A stretch of 64,000 bases of DNA from an uncultured bacterium (GCA_905215385.1 CAJMPY010000012.1:1-64000), one strand, 5' to 3'; counted from the first letter of the stretch, positions 1 to 9,401 are shown. Translations and numbers: made by a program. The notes: generated by a model not told the origin, from the letters alone.

Positions 1-358
1 AAAGGAGGGGTCGGAAATAAATGACACTTCCAGTAGTTTGTTTTAATGTGGGGGGGGGGTACCATTATTTTAGTTTCGCAAAAAAATCGAACCTTCTATG
101 GGGAAGTTGCGTAGGGGGTTAGTTATAAGTATTGGATAAAACAGACTAATTTGGGGATAAATGACCACTTACGCCAAAATAAGTAGCATTTAGCGATAAA
201 ACATTGAAAAATGTGTAGCACATCGCTATGTTTTTATTACGAAAAGATTCCAAATTGGCTTATTTCGGACTCACTTTTCAAGCGCCTTGCGGTTCCTGTT
301 GAAACTTGCTGACCTTTGGATGGGTCGAATAGGTCCTCAAGGGGGATGAATTATCACT
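1..358. other. AT-rich upstream region of the surface-protein operon
   Basis: No convincing gene is visible in this clearly AT-richer stretch. It contains a run of ten G at 50-59 and several A/T-rich blocks that could hold promoter elements. A run of G (341-345) lies about 13 bases before the TTG start of the signal peptidase gene. The composition differs sharply from the GC-rich genes that follow and fits a long leader or promoter region, or recently acquired DNA. Confidence 0.5.
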
Positions 359-916
359 TTGGCTGCGCGTAGACTCAAACGATTTATTGCACTTTTGAGT
401 AGCTTGGCGTTCGCGCTTGTCATAGCCCTTGCCGTTGTTTCTTTTGTGCCTCGCGCATTTGGATACATGCCCTTTGCTGTGCTTTCGGGCTCTATGGAAC
501 CCGATCTTCCCGTTGGCTCCATGGTGTTTGTTCGCCAGGTTGAGCCAGTGGATATTGCCGTGGGTGACAATGCAACCTTTTACCGATCGGACGGTGCCGT
601 GGTGACGCACCAGGTGTACGAGATCGACCCTGTGGCGCAGATGATCGGCACGCAGGGAATTGCGAACAAAAATGCAGACGGAAGCATCATGCACGATGCC
701 GAGCAGACGCCATTTTCGCGCGTGATCGGCACTGTTTCTTTTTGTGTCCCTTACCTGGGCTTCGTCAACGCATATTGCACGACGATGCCCGGTTTGCTTG
801 TTGTGGTGGCCGTTCTGACGCTGCTGATAGCGGCGTCGATAGTGCTCGATCGGATGGTTCCCGACGAGCCTGCGGGCAAGCATACCCGCGTGCATGCGAG
901 GGAGCGGCGTTCATAG
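359..916 (+). CDS. sipW: SipW-type (ER/archaeal-class) signal peptidase I
   Basis: A 185-residue membrane serine protease predicted to remove signal peptides from the TasA-like proteins encoded just downstream. After an N-terminal membrane segment (about residues 8-35) it has the SGSMEP signature with catalytic Ser45, and VVTHQV with His84. This Ser-His dyad, in place of the usual Ser-Lys, marks the SipW/ER subclass. A second membrane segment lies near residues 145-165, followed by a basic tail. The start is the TTG at 359: a TGA at 347-349 blocks the frame upstream and no ATG or GTG lies between. It is first in a co-directional set running to 9213, which fits the known pairing of SipW enzymes with their own substrates. 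The family assignment is secure; the substrate assignment is inferred from context. Confidence 0.9.
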   Translation: MAARRLKRFIALLSSLAFALVIALAVVSFVPRAFGYMPFAVLSGSMEPDLPVGSMVFVRQVEPVDIAVGDNATFYRSDGAVVTHQVYEIDPVAQMIGTQGIANKNADGSIMHDAEQTPFSRVIGTVSFCVPYLGFVNAYCTTMPGLLVVVAVLTLLIAASIVLDRMVPDEPAGKHTRVHARERRS

Positions 917-986
917 CGGCAGGGAAAAGCGTCGGCGGCGGTAGGGGCCGTTGCCGGGGAAAACGATTCTCGAAAGGAAGAGAACG

Positions 987-1718
987 ATGGAAAACAAGAA
1001 GAAAAAGCGCTACGGCATCATTGCCGCCCTGTTGCTGTTGGTGCTGGCTGCCGGCGTGGGAACGTATGCATGGCTGTCGGCGACCCAAACCAAGGTGAAT
1101 GAGTTCACGGTCGGCCGCATTGACAAGCCTGAAGTGAAGCCCGACCCTGATCAGCCGAACAAGCCCGGTACTGATCCCACGAACCCCTCAGTGGATGGTT
1201 ATCTGTTCGAGACCAACTGGACCAATAAATCCAAGATGATTCCCGACACCGACATCAATAAGAACCCCAACGTCGGCATCGGCAAGGACTCTGATAAGTC
1301 CTATGTGTTCATCTACGTGAAGAACGCAATTGTGAAGACAGACGCCGAAAACGCCCTTGCCAAGACTCCGTATTTCACCATTGGAAATAACTGGAAGATG
1401 GTTGAGGGGGAATTTGAAGGTAAGGCTGTGACCAACGGCACTTCGGGCCAGTACGTGAGTGGTCTGTTCGTGTATACCAATAACACCAGCGATCCGGCCG
1501 TGCTTGAACCTACCGACGGAAAGGCTGCCTATACCGGCGAGCTGTTCAGCACGGTGCATATTCCGAATACTCTGAACAGCACGGATGTTGTTCAGAATCC
1601 CGCTATGACAGTCTCCTGCTACATCTTCGGCGCTGACCAGAAGGGCGACAAGACTGACGCTGCCAACAACGCTGTCGAGCAGGCCAAGGCTTGGGCTGCG
1701 ACTCGGGCTAAGGCTTAA
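987..1718 (+). CDS. TasA-like secreted protein with SipW-cognate signal peptide
   Basis: A 243-residue protein starting with a basic stretch, a hydrophobic segment (about 9-22) and the GTYAWLS...NEFTVG pattern typical of SipW-cognate signal peptides. The mature part is rich in Asn, Thr, Asp and Lys, with a Pro-rich linker near residues 45-70. The ATG at 987 is preferred over the GTG at 951 because GGAAGAG sits a few bases upstream. A strong hairpin follows the stop codon. The position after sipW and the free-standing terminator suggest this is the most abundant, fibre-forming product of the locus, as tasA is in Bacillus. That role is inference; no adhesin motif was recognised in the mature part. 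Confidence 0.75.
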   Translation: MENKKKKRYGIIAALLLLVLAAGVGTYAWLSATQTKVNEFTVGRIDKPEVKPDPDQPNKPGTDPTNPSVDGYLFETNWTNKSKMIPDTDINKNPNVGIGKDSDKSYVFIYVKNAIVKTDAENALAKTPYFTIGNNWKMVEGEFEGKAVTNGTSGQYVSGLFVYTNNTSDPAVLEPTDGKAAYTGELFSTVHIPNTLNSTDVVQNPAMTVSCYIFGADQKGDKTDAANNAVEQAKAWAATRAKA

Positions 1719-1731
1719 CCCCACCCACCCC

Positions 1732-1792
1732 ACCGAGATCCCGGTCCGCTCCCCACCCCTATATTCGGGCTGGGATCTCGGTCCCCCTTTTT
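1732..1792 (+). terminator. Rho-independent terminator after first TasA-like gene
   Basis: Inverted arms at 1733-1742 and 1772-1781 (CCGAGATCCC with GGGATCTCGG) are followed by a T run at 1788-1792. Placed between the first and second TasA-like genes, it may act as a partial terminator that sets expression ratios within the locus. Confidence 0.75.
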
Positions 1793-1812
1793 ATCGACGA
1801 CTGGCGAACGTA

Positions 1813-2460
1813 ATGCTCAATAATCTTTCCGACAATAAGAAACGCACCTTGGCGCTTGCCGCGGTGGCGCTGTTGGCCCTGGCGTGCCTGTGCGGCACGC
1901 TGGCTTTCACCGTTGATATGGTTCCGGCGAACAATGCCCTATCGTTTGGCAGCGTGAAGGTACGAGTCTGCGAATACACCCTCAACGAGCGGGGCGAGGA
2001 GATCCCGTTTGAGGCCGACGAGCACGGGGGCTATCCCGACACCAAGGCCAGCGGCTCTGACATCAGCCGCATTGTGCGCGTGGAGAACGTCGGCGCGCAG
2101 CCTGAGTACGTTCGCGCGCGCCTGCGCATGACGTCGGTGGCGACCGACGGTTCGAGCGCGGATGCCTCGGGCAGCGTTGCGTTTCATGTGAACGCGGGCG
2201 AGGGGTCCCCGTGGATCGACGGCGGCGATGGGTGGTACTACTACCGTGGATTGGCCGGGCGTGGCGGCATGCTCGACCCCGGTGCCATGACGGAAAGCCT
2301 TATGGACTCGCTGCGATTTGTGGGCGACTACCACGATGCCGCGCGCGGCGGCAGATTCAAGCTCGATATCGATGTTCAGGCCGTGCAGGCCAAAAACCAG
2401 CAGACAAGCGATACCGCCCTCGACGTACTTGACGTTGTGGGTTGGCCGGAGGCGAACTAG
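1813..2460 (+). CDS. TasA-like secreted protein (second)
   Basis: A 215-residue protein with a SipW-cognate type signal peptide: Lys/Arg at 9-11, a hydrophobic core (about 12-30), then GTLAFTVD and NALSFGSVKVRV. The mature part contains VENVGAQPEYVRARL, resembling the TasA/camelysin beta-sandwich in which a new-terminus segment precedes a statement about shared residues, and DGWYYY followed by LDPG. The same DG-Y-YY pattern recurs in the protein at 7943-8512, so the two are probably paralogues. The stop codon lies three bases before the start of the giant secreted protein, so the two are almost certainly translated together. The exact role (fibre subunit or adaptor for the large protein) is unknown. 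Confidence 0.75.
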   Translation: MLNNLSDNKKRTLALAAVALLALACLCGTLAFTVDMVPANNALSFGSVKVRVCEYTLNERGEEIPFEADEHGGYPDTKASGSDISRIVRVENVGAQPEYVRARLRMTSVATDGSSADASGSVAFHVNAGEGSPWIDGGDGWYYYRGLAGRGGMLDPGAMTESLMDSLRFVGDYHDAARGGRFKLDIDVQAVQAKNQQTSDTALDVLDVVGWPEAN

Positions 2461-2463
2461 CCT

Positions 2464-5400
2464 ATGAAGATCAAGAACATGAACCGGGGCGTGCTTAGCA
2501 GGCTAGTTGCCGTCGCGGCGATTGCCCTTTGCTGCGTTATGGCGCTGCCGACGGCGGTGCATGCCGAGGATGTGCCCGAGGCCAAAACCGAATTCCACAT
2601 CAAAAACGAGGCTGACTTTTTGTCGTGTGTGGCGCTGTCGCGCGAGCGCGATACGTCCGGCTGGCACGTTTATCTCGATAACGACATTGAGCTCGACAGC
2701 GACGACATGAAAGCCATCGTTGCAGACACCGTTAAGCATCTGTCGTTTGGCAACAAGGAGCATCCGTTTAAGGGCGTGTTCGATGGTCAAAACCACACCG
2801 TTGAGGGCCTGAACTACGATAAAGACGCTTTTGACCCCGAGCGCGACACGGGCTTTTTTGCCGAGACCAACGGTGCCACCATCAAAAACTTCCTGGTCAA
2901 GGACGCCAACGTGTGGGCGGACTTCCGCGGTGGCATTATCGTGGGCAAGGCCGTCAATACGCGTTTCGAAAACGTTATGGTCATGGAGAGCACGCTGCAC
3001 GTGACCTGCGCCAACAATGCTCTCAACCTCATTACCAACGCAGGCTTTGAGGGCGGTCTCATCGCCGGCGAGCTCGACGGCTGCACCCTCTACAACTGCG
3101 AGGTCCGTGGCGGCCGTGCCGTCAACAATACGACCTCGGGCGTGCAGGCGCTCGGCGGTGAGGGTCTGTATATGGCGGCGTTTGCCGGCTACGTTAAGAA
3201 CTCGACTATCGAGTACTGCCGCGTGACGCCGACGCGTAAGGACGACGGCTCGATTGCCGAGAAGGGCATGACCGACGTCACCAATAAGTACGACGTGGCC
3301 ATTGGCGCCCTGGGCGGCAACAACGTGTACGCCTCGGGTTTTGTGGGCTGCATGGCGGGCGAGGCCAAGATTATCGACTGCTTCTCGACGGCGCAGTGCT
3401 ACAGCTATGCCGCGTCATATGTGGGCGTCGTCGCCGTGACGCGTGCGTGGACGGGTGGCTTGGCGGGTCGTATTCTAACCGAAAAGGGCAACGAGCTCGT
3501 TCGAAGCCATTTTGCGGGTGACTTGAGCTCGCGTCAGTACAATCCCATCGCCGTGATTCCCATCATTCAAAACGACGTGAACCTGGGCGGCATTGCTGCG
3601 CGCGCCAACAAGGGCGACGCGACGGTTACCGAGTGCTACTTTAAGCCGAGCGTGAGCCTTTCTGGCAATAGCCAGGGCAACCCTGCTAAAAAGAAAATCC
3701 CCTCGTTTGGCGGCGATGGCACCACCAAGGGTGATGGCTATGGTCCATGGGATGACGAGCGCTACACCACGCGCGAGCTGTGGGAAGAGCGCGACTACGA
3801 TTTTTGTGCCGGCACCATGCGCTCGACCGACAACGACGATGCCCTGGGTGGCCAGCACACCAATGAGTGGGCGATGGATTACAAGCTGAAGATTCCCGTG
3901 CATGGCCAGAGCGTTAAGGCGACGATCGATTTTCCCGGTGCGGGCACCGCGACAATCGAGGCGACCAAACTCGGTATTGATCAGAAGACCTCGGATCCGT
4001 ACGCCTTTGCCGTGAGCGCCGTGCTGGCGGGAACGGCCCAGGGCTTGGCCCAGGGCGATACGTCGGTAACGTTCAGGCAGGAAACCTCCGCAAAGCCCGC
4101 GGGGCTGAGCGAGGCGAACGGCGGCTATCGCTTCATGGGCTGGTTCCGCGAGTCCGGAGTCAATGTGAACCGCATCGATGCCGATAACGCCTGGTTTAAC
4201 GGCAAGACCGATGCCGATGCCGTGACTGCCGGCAAGCAGGTCCAGAAGAGCGAGGCGCACGAGCATACGTCGACCTATACCGCCGATAATGCCAAGGGGG
4301 CCGAGGCCTTTAAGGGCAACGACCTCTTTATTGCTTCGTACGAGGCGCAGGTGCTGTTCTATAACGTCAAGGGTGAGATGCTCTCGTGGCAGAGCGGCGA
4401 GGCGCACGACAAGTCGACGGATTGGTACCGCTATGGTGTCGGTTTAACGCCGGTTGCCCCTGCGGACCGCGGCGCTCTATCTGCCAGCGCCACCTTTATT
4501 GGTTGGACGACGCAGCCGAGCGGTGAGGCCGAGATGCATGGCGGCTATGCGGCCATTACCTCGCCTGAGCTTGCCGAGCTAAAAAACGCCGGTGCGTTCT
4601 ATCCTGCCGGCGCTGAGATCACTGTGCTTGGCCCTACCGATTTTTATCCGGTGTACACCGACTATGTGTCGAACATCATGACGGTGTTTGAGGGCAATGA
4701 GCGGGATGAGCTTGACGATAAGACCCAGCGCGCGGGCGTGGGCAAAACTGTCGTTAAGGTTGAGACTGCCGAGGATGGCACCGGTGTGTACACGGTGCAG
4801 GTGTGCGACGTGGACAACAAACCTTTATCTGAGGACGGTGCGCTGCCCGACGGCTACCGCTTCCTGGGTTGGTATGAAAACAAGCAGGCTGCCAATGGGT
4901 CCGAAGTTGAGGTTCGCGTGAGCCGCGATCCGAGCTACAAGCTCCCCGGCAACGTGGACCTGACCGTTCCGCATACCTATACCGCCCGCTTTGAGTACCG
5001 AGTGGATTATTACGTTCGGGCTTATACCAACCATGAGTTTACGGACAGCAAGCTACTTTGTTCCGTTTGGAATCGCTATCAAACGCCCTTTGAGGAAAAC
5101 GTCGGTAGTACCTTCGTGCGTGAAAACGTCGTCCACTGGGGCCCGGAGCATGTTGACCACGGTATAAAGGATAGTTATGAAACGTGTGGCACGCGCTTCA
5201 CGAAGGAAACCCTTGTCGTGAGTCCCCTTAACGCGTACTCGCACAACGTTAAAAACGATACAGGAGCCGATACTCTAAAAAACCTCTATGCCGATACCGA
5301 TTTTCCAGGCGCTGCAACGCTAAGCGATACTTGGACTTCGGCTTCGCTGAACGTAACGGTCAAACCGGTGAATGATCGCTATCGCCTGAATTTTTGGACG

Positions 5401-7941
5401 CTTGAGCGCGATGGTGAATATTGGACATATGTGAAAAATCCCATCGAGAGCATGGTGCGTACAGATAAGAAGTACTACGTTCGCGCGATGATTACCACGG
5501 ACGTTAATTTCTACAACAAGGGCGATAATGTCGTGAGGACTGCCACGCGGCGCTATGAGAGTAACTTGCTGCAGACCAAGGTGAACGGGGCGGATCCGAC
5601 GTTCACGTATTACTACCCGCATGTTAATAAGTCGGTTAAAGTGGCCGAAAAGCCAGAAGATGGTGAGAAGGGATCGTATGAGAGCCCCCTGACCCTCGAA
5701 GCTTCCCCGACCGATGCCGACATGGCCGTGCCGGGCTATAAGTTCCTGGGCTGGATTTCGACCGCCGAGGTCCAGAGGGATTCTGACGTCTGGAAGTATA
5801 TCTACGATGTCGAGGGCGATTCCTTCACCACTTCTGACCCGGATAAGGCCGAACCGTATCTGGTGAAACCAGATTTTAAGGTCACCCAGTGGCAGGATGC
5901 CTATCCGGTGTACGCGAAGTACGATGTTAGGTACACCACCAACCTGTATCGCGCCGGTTTTAAGGGCACGGACAAGGTTAATGTGCCTAGGTACGACATC
6001 GATCCCGTTATCAACGCGGGCACCGACCCTGCTACGGCAACGGTGACCCCTGACGTCACGACTCCGGTTTATAAAGCAGGCGGTGAGCTGTATAAGTTGC
6101 AGAAGGTTGAGATCGAGCTTCCGAATGGCGAAGTTGAAGACATCGAACATAACGGCGATAACTCGTATTCCCATCAGGTGGAACCCGGCGGGGCCTATAC
6201 ATTTGTGGCGTACTATTCGCCGTTGGCGGTTGTGTACCATCTCAATGCCAGGGATGTGGACGGTAAGGTAGCCCAGCAGGGCGATTCTCTCGGCAGCCTT
6301 AAGGACGGCATCCCGCTGCCAACGTATAACGTCGGCGATATCGATGCTACAACAAACGCATACAATGCCTTCGTGGGCTGGACGGAAACTAAGCCGGTAG
6401 CTGGCAACGGTTATGTCGTTTGGTCGGACGACGTTTCCATGGTGAATAAAAGCACCGTGGTCAAGGCCCCCATGGAGTTGTATCCGGTCTACCGCGCCAG
6501 CGCGGTGCGTGTTCAATCGAATATCGATGCCAATCTGGATGACCCCGGTTCTGTGCGTTATCTTTCGCGGACCGACTCTGGTGATCAAATTTCGCTGGAG
6601 GTAAAAGCTGCAACTGAGGTTGTCGGCAAGGATGGCACCAAGTACGACTTTGTCGGCTGGTCGCGTGACTATGAATCCGATAACAAGTACACCCTGATGA
6701 CCGGTGACGACAAGTATCCCCTCGAGGGCAATGAGCCCTTTAAGAGCGCGATGTACACTGCGGTGTACAAGATTGCGCCGCATAAGGTGCGCTATCACGG
6801 TGTCGACGGGTCGGTTCTCTTTACGGCGACGGTCGACTCGGGCGACGAGCGTGCGCAGGACGGCAAGTCCGGCTTCGTCTATACGGTTGATGTTCCCAAA
6901 ATGGATGAGAACGGCCGCCCCGTCTATGACAACAGCGGGAATCCCATGATGGAGCAAAAGTCCGTGGCATACGACCCGGACGCCCATTCCAAGATCGTCG
7001 CGCTGCTCGATGAGCGTGCGGCCGCCAATGGCGATATGCGTGAGCTCTTCTTGGAGTGGCGATATGTGGGCGCCGATGGTGATACGAAGCCTTGGGATGT
7101 GTTTAAGGACGAGCCAATTAAGGGCGACATGGACCTGTATCCCGTTACATATCGCGTGGTTGCCAAAGATACGTCTGATCCCGCGAAGTTCGAAACCATG
7201 ACCGCCCAGCTTAAGTGGCTGCTCGATCCCGCCGCCGCCAACACCGTCGATGACAGTGCCGACAAGGCGCCGTTTAAGGTCTGCTTTGCCAAGCCGTTTA
7301 TGGGAACGCGGCTGACCGTTACGGTAATGCGGGCAAGCTACGGGCCTGGTACAGAGGGTGTTTCTGTGGCGGAAGAGCCCGTAAACGGCAAGTTTGTCTC
7401 GCTCTACAGCCTTGGTTCGGGTGACGGCTCGTTCGACCTGGCCAACCGTCTGGAGTCCAAGAAGACAGGCGAAGGCGAGCAAGGTCCCGGTAATGCCGTG
7501 TTCAAATTTACCCAGAATCATGCGCTGACGATCGTTAAAAAGACTACCGACGCCAGCGCAATGGGGCAAACGTTCCGCTTCAAGGTAACGCGAAAGGCGT
7601 CGGAGGGTTCTCCTGCCGAGACGCGCATGGTCGAGGTGAAAGTTAGCGAGCAGCGCGACGAAAACGGTGAGGTCTGGTATGTCGGCAGCGTGCAATTTGC
7701 TGCTCCGGCGGGCACCTATACCGTCGAGGAAGACACGGCTTGGGCATGGCGCTACGAGGGTGAACTGAGTACGCCGGGCAAGGCGCCCGGCAAATCTGCC
7801 GAGCTCATCATCTCGTCTGCCTCGAGTGCGGGCGACACCGTGGTGACGTGCGTCAACACGCGCGCGAATGACAAATGGGTCGATGGTGGCTCGCGTGCCA
7901 AGAATGTTTGGAAAAACGGCACGCTGAAGAAGGAGGACTAG
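2464..7941 (+). CDS. Giant secreted repeat adhesin with GLUG-like and InlB B-repeat-like modules
   Basis: A secreted protein of 1825 residues. Residues 1-34 form a classical signal peptide ending VHA. Residues about 45-430 resemble a right-handed beta-helix/GLUG region (FKGVFDGQNHTVEGL, then GFFAETNGATIKNFLV). Residues about 550-1450 hold at least six modules with the F-x-GW-x signature of InlB B-repeats (for example YRFMGWF, YRFLGWY, YKFLGWI, YNAFVGW, YDFVGW), each closed by a Y-x-V-Y or Y-T-A strand. Near residues 1690-1785 there is a Cna-B/SpaA-like domain (QTFRFKVTRKAS, then GTYTVEED). No LPxTG motif or C-terminal membrane segment is visible, so attachment probably depends on the neighbouring TasA-like proteins. 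The start is supported by GGAGG ahead of the ATG. The ligand is unknown. Confidence 0.8.
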   Translation: MKIKNMNRGVLSRLVAVAAIALCCVMALPTAVHAEDVPEAKTEFHIKNEADFLSCVALSRERDTSGWHVYLDNDIELDSDDMKAIVADTVKHLSFGNKEHPFKGVFDGQNHTVEGLNYDKDAFDPERDTGFFAETNGATIKNFLVKDANVWADFRGGIIVGKAVNTRFENVMVMESTLHVTCANNALNLITNAGFEGGLIAGELDGCTLYNCEVRGGRAVNNTTSGVQALGGEGLYMAAFAGYVKNSTIEYCRVTPTRKDDGSIAEKGMTDVTNKYDVAIGALGGNNVYASGFVGCMAGEAKIIDCFSTAQCYSYAASYVGVVAVTRAWTGGLAGRILTEKGNELVRSHFAGDLSSRQYNPIAVIPIIQNDVNLGGIAARANKGDATVTECYFKPSVSLSGNSQGNPAKKKIPSFGGDGTTKGDGYGPWDDERYTTRELWEERDYDFCAGTMRSTDNDDALGGQHTNEWAMDYKLKIPVHGQSVKATIDFPGAGTATIEATKLGIDQKTSDPYAFAVSAVLAGTAQGLAQGDTSVTFRQETSAKPAGLSEANGGYRFMGWFRESGVNVNRIDADNAWFNGKTDADAVTAGKQVQKSEAHEHTSTYTADNAKGAEAFKGNDLFIASYEAQVLFYNVKGEMLSWQSGEAHDKSTDWYRYGVGLTPVAPADRGALSASATFIGWTTQPSGEAEMHGGYAAITSPELAELKNAGAFYPAGAEITVLGPTDFYPVYTDYVSNIMTVFEGNERDELDDKTQRAGVGKTVVKVETAEDGTGVYTVQVCDVDNKPLSEDGALPDGYRFLGWYENKQAANGSEVEVRVSRDPSYKLPGNVDLTVPHTYTARFEYRVDYYVRAYTNHEFTDSKLLCSVWNRYQTPFEENVGSTFVRENVVHWGPEHVDHGIKDSYETCGTRFTKETLVVSPLNAYSHNVKNDTGADTLKNLYADTDFPGAATLSDTWTSASLNVTVKPVNDRYRLNFWTLERDGEYWTYVKNPIESMVRTDKKYYVRAMITTDVNFYNKGDNVVRTATRRYESNLLQTKVNGADPTFTYYYPHVNKSVKVAEKPEDGEKGSYESPLTLEASPTDADMAVPGYKFLGWISTAEVQRDSDVWKYIYDVEGDSFTTSDPDKAEPYLVKPDFKVTQWQDAYPVYAKYDVRYTTNLYRAGFKGTDKVNVPRYDIDPVINAGTDPATATVTPDVTTPVYKAGGELYKLQKVEIELPNGEVEDIEHNGDNSYSHQVEPGGAYTFVAYYSPLAVVYHLNARDVDGKVAQQGDSLGSLKDGIPLPTYNVGDIDATTNAYNAFVGWTETKPVAGNGYVVWSDDVSMVNKSTVVKAPMELYPVYRASAVRVQSNIDANLDDPGSVRYLSRTDSGDQISLEVKAATEVVGKDGTKYDFVGWSRDYESDNKYTLMTGDDKYPLEGNEPFKSAMYTAVYKIAPHKVRYHGVDGSVLFTATVDSGDERAQDGKSGFVYTVDVPKMDENGRPVYDNSGNPMMEQKSVAYDPDAHSKIVALLDERAAANGDMRELFLEWRYVGADGDTKPWDVFKDEPIKGDMDLYPVTYRVVAKDTSDPAKFETMTAQLKWLLDPAAANTVDDSADKAPFKVCFAKPFMGTRLTVTVMRASYGPGTEGVSVAEEPVNGKFVSLYSLGSGDGSFDLANRLESKKTGEGEQGPGNAVFKFTQNHALTIVKKTTDASAMGQTFRFKVTRKASEGSPAETRMVEVKVSEQRDENGEVWYVGSVQFAAPAGTYTVEEDTAWAWRYEGELSTPGKAPGKSAELIISSASSAGDTVVTCVNTRANDKWVDGGSRAKNVWKNGTLKKED

Positions 7942-7942
7942 G

Positions 7943-8512
7943 ATGACTAAGCGCAAGCAAATCGTCGCCCTCCTTGTTGGCGTTCTCCTGTTGGCTGGCG
8001 CTGCCGGTACCTTTGCGTGGCTTTCGGTTACGGGCGTGCTGGTCAACGAGTTTGGTTTTGGTTCGGTGGCGCCCTCGGTAGATGAGAAGCTCGATGGCAA
8101 TGTGAAGAGCAACGTCATGATTACAAACAACGGCTCGGCCCCGGCATACCTGCGTGTTGCGGTGGATATCTACTGGCAGGACCAGAATGGCGCGCGCCTG
8201 TGGGATGAACCAGTTGCCGGCACCGACTACGTCATTGCGTGGGGCAGTGTGTCCAAGGCATCTGCTTCTAACACCGCCTCGTCTTGGGTTGTCGCGTCCG
8301 ACGGGTACTACTACTGGACGTCTCCCGTTGCTCCGATGGGCAAAACCGATGTGCTCATCAAGAGCGTGACTGAGCAGAAGGCAGATGGGAAGAACCTGGT
8401 CGTCGACATTTCGACCCAGGCAATTCAGTCCACGCCCGATGACGCAGTTACAGAGGCATGGGGCTGTACGGTCAAGGATGGCGTGCTGGTGCCGCCGCAT
8501 GGGGGTGCGTAA
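7943..8512 (+). CDS. TasA-like secreted protein (third)
   Basis: A 189-residue protein with the clearest SipW-cognate signal peptide of the set: basic start, hydrophobic core (about 7-20), then GTFAWLS and NEFGFGSVAPSV. The mature part has NNGSAPAYLRVAVDI, as in TasA/camelysin proteins, and SDGYYYWTSPV, matching the DG-Y-YY motif of the protein at 1813-2460. The start follows the stop of the giant adhesin by one base, and AAGGAGG lies in the end of that gene, so translation is coupled. Probably a minor fibre component or the adaptor holding the adhesin. Confidence 0.75.
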   Translation: MTKRKQIVALLVGVLLLAGAAGTFAWLSVTGVLVNEFGFGSVAPSVDEKLDGNVKSNVMITNNGSAPAYLRVAVDIYWQDQNGARLWDEPVAGTDYVIAWGSVSKASASNTASSWVVASDGYYYWTSPVAPMGKTDVLIKSVTEQKADGKNLVVDISTQAIQSTPDDAVTEAWGCTVKDGVLVPPHGGA

Positions 8513-8514
8513 GC

Positions 8515-9213
8515 ATGGCTTTTCCGATTCGCAAAGACGCTATGCGCGCCGCGCGCTGTGTGGTCGCGGTTGTTGCCTGTGTTGCCGCGCTTGCCGCGCC
8601 TGCCCGTGCGTTTGCCGATACTCCCGCGATTGCCTATGACGGAAATGCGCGTCAGCTGACGGTCTCGGGGGCGACGGACTCCTCGGGGGAGCCCGATCTG
8701 TTTTTGGCCTTTAAAGATCTGATGCCTGGCGATGTGCGTGATCAGCAGATAGAGATTCGTGCCACGGGCGTAAAGTCCCAGGTGCGCGTGTTTGTGCGTG
8801 CCGTTGTCGATCACGAGACGGCACGCCTGTTGTCGCCTATCACCTTAACGGCATCGGTGGGCGATGCGTCTGCCGGTTGGCTCCAGACGGGAACGCCGGG
8901 CAGCGTGTTTGCCTATCCCACGCAGGTCGCAACGTTTACGAGCGATGGCAGCACGGTACTCAATTTGCAACTAAGTGTCCCGACGTCGGTGGGCAACGAG
9001 CTTGCCGACGCAAACAAGGCAATTCGCTGGGAAATCACCGCCGAAGACGATGGCGAGAAGATCCCCGTGCAGTCTGCTGACAGCAAGAAGCCCGGCTTGC
9101 TTGGTCTGGTGGCAACGGGCGACAGCACACTCACGTTGCTTTTGGTGTTGCTGGCGCTTGCCATCATCGCATTTATAGCCGCACTTCTTTTGTCCCGGAG
9201 GGATAAGCGCTAG
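8515..9213 (+). CDS. C-terminally anchored TasA-like surface protein
   Basis: A 232-residue protein. It has a Sec-type signal peptide (about residues 1-34, ending RAFA), a beta-rich domain containing FKDLMPGDVRDQQIEI, which resembles the F-x-x-L-x-PGD pattern of TasA/camelysin-like proteins, and a C-terminal LVATGDS, about 22 hydrophobic residues and the basic tail SRRDKR. That C-terminal arrangement is what a sortase substrate looks like, although the motif departs from LPxTG. The ATG at 8515 follows the previous stop by two bases. It is the last gene of the operon and is the best candidate for the cell-wall anchor of the fibre. No sortase gene is in the window. Confidence 0.7.
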   Translation: MAFPIRKDAMRAARCVVAVVACVAALAAPARAFADTPAIAYDGNARQLTVSGATDSSGEPDLFLAFKDLMPGDVRDQQIEIRATGVKSQVRVFVRAVVDHETARLLSPITLTASVGDASAGWLQTGTPGSVFAYPTQVATFTSDGSTVLNLQLSVPTSVGNELADANKAIRWEITAEDDGEKIPVQSADSKKPGLLGLVATGDSTLTLLLVLLALAIIAFIAALLLSRRDKR

Positions 9214-9232
9214 GTTCATCTTCTAAACGCAA

Positions 9233-9359
9233 CGCCCTCCCGGGCGGCGGGCACGAAGTTCCCTGCTCTACAGTCCTGCGCAAGACGAAGGCCACATTAA
9301 GTGGCCTTCTTTGCGTGCGGAACTCGCGATGAACTTCGAGCCCGCCGCTCGGGAGGGCG
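9233..9359. repeat. Long palindrome A with internal terminator hairpin
   Basis: Outer arms 9233-9261 and 9331-9359 are reverse complements with two mismatches. The core carries a perfect hairpin (GGCCACATTAAGTGGCC, 9290-9306) followed by TTCTTT, which can terminate the surface operon. Most of the core is repeated in inverted orientation inside palindrome B (9768-9897). Confidence 0.8.
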
Positions 9360-9401
9360 CCCCTTTATTGACGGAAGGCCTAATAAGCGGATATTCCATG
9401 C

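Noticed and set aside
2464..7941. LPxTG anchoring of the giant adhesin
   Set aside because: The C terminus ends in a polar, Lys-rich stretch with no LPxTG-like motif and no hydrophobic segment.
5320..8130. A very long open frame on the minus strand opposite the giant adhesin
   Set aside because: It lacks a ribosome-binding site and family motifs. It mirrors the codon structure of the GC-rich sense gene, which has a signal peptide, repeats and operon context.
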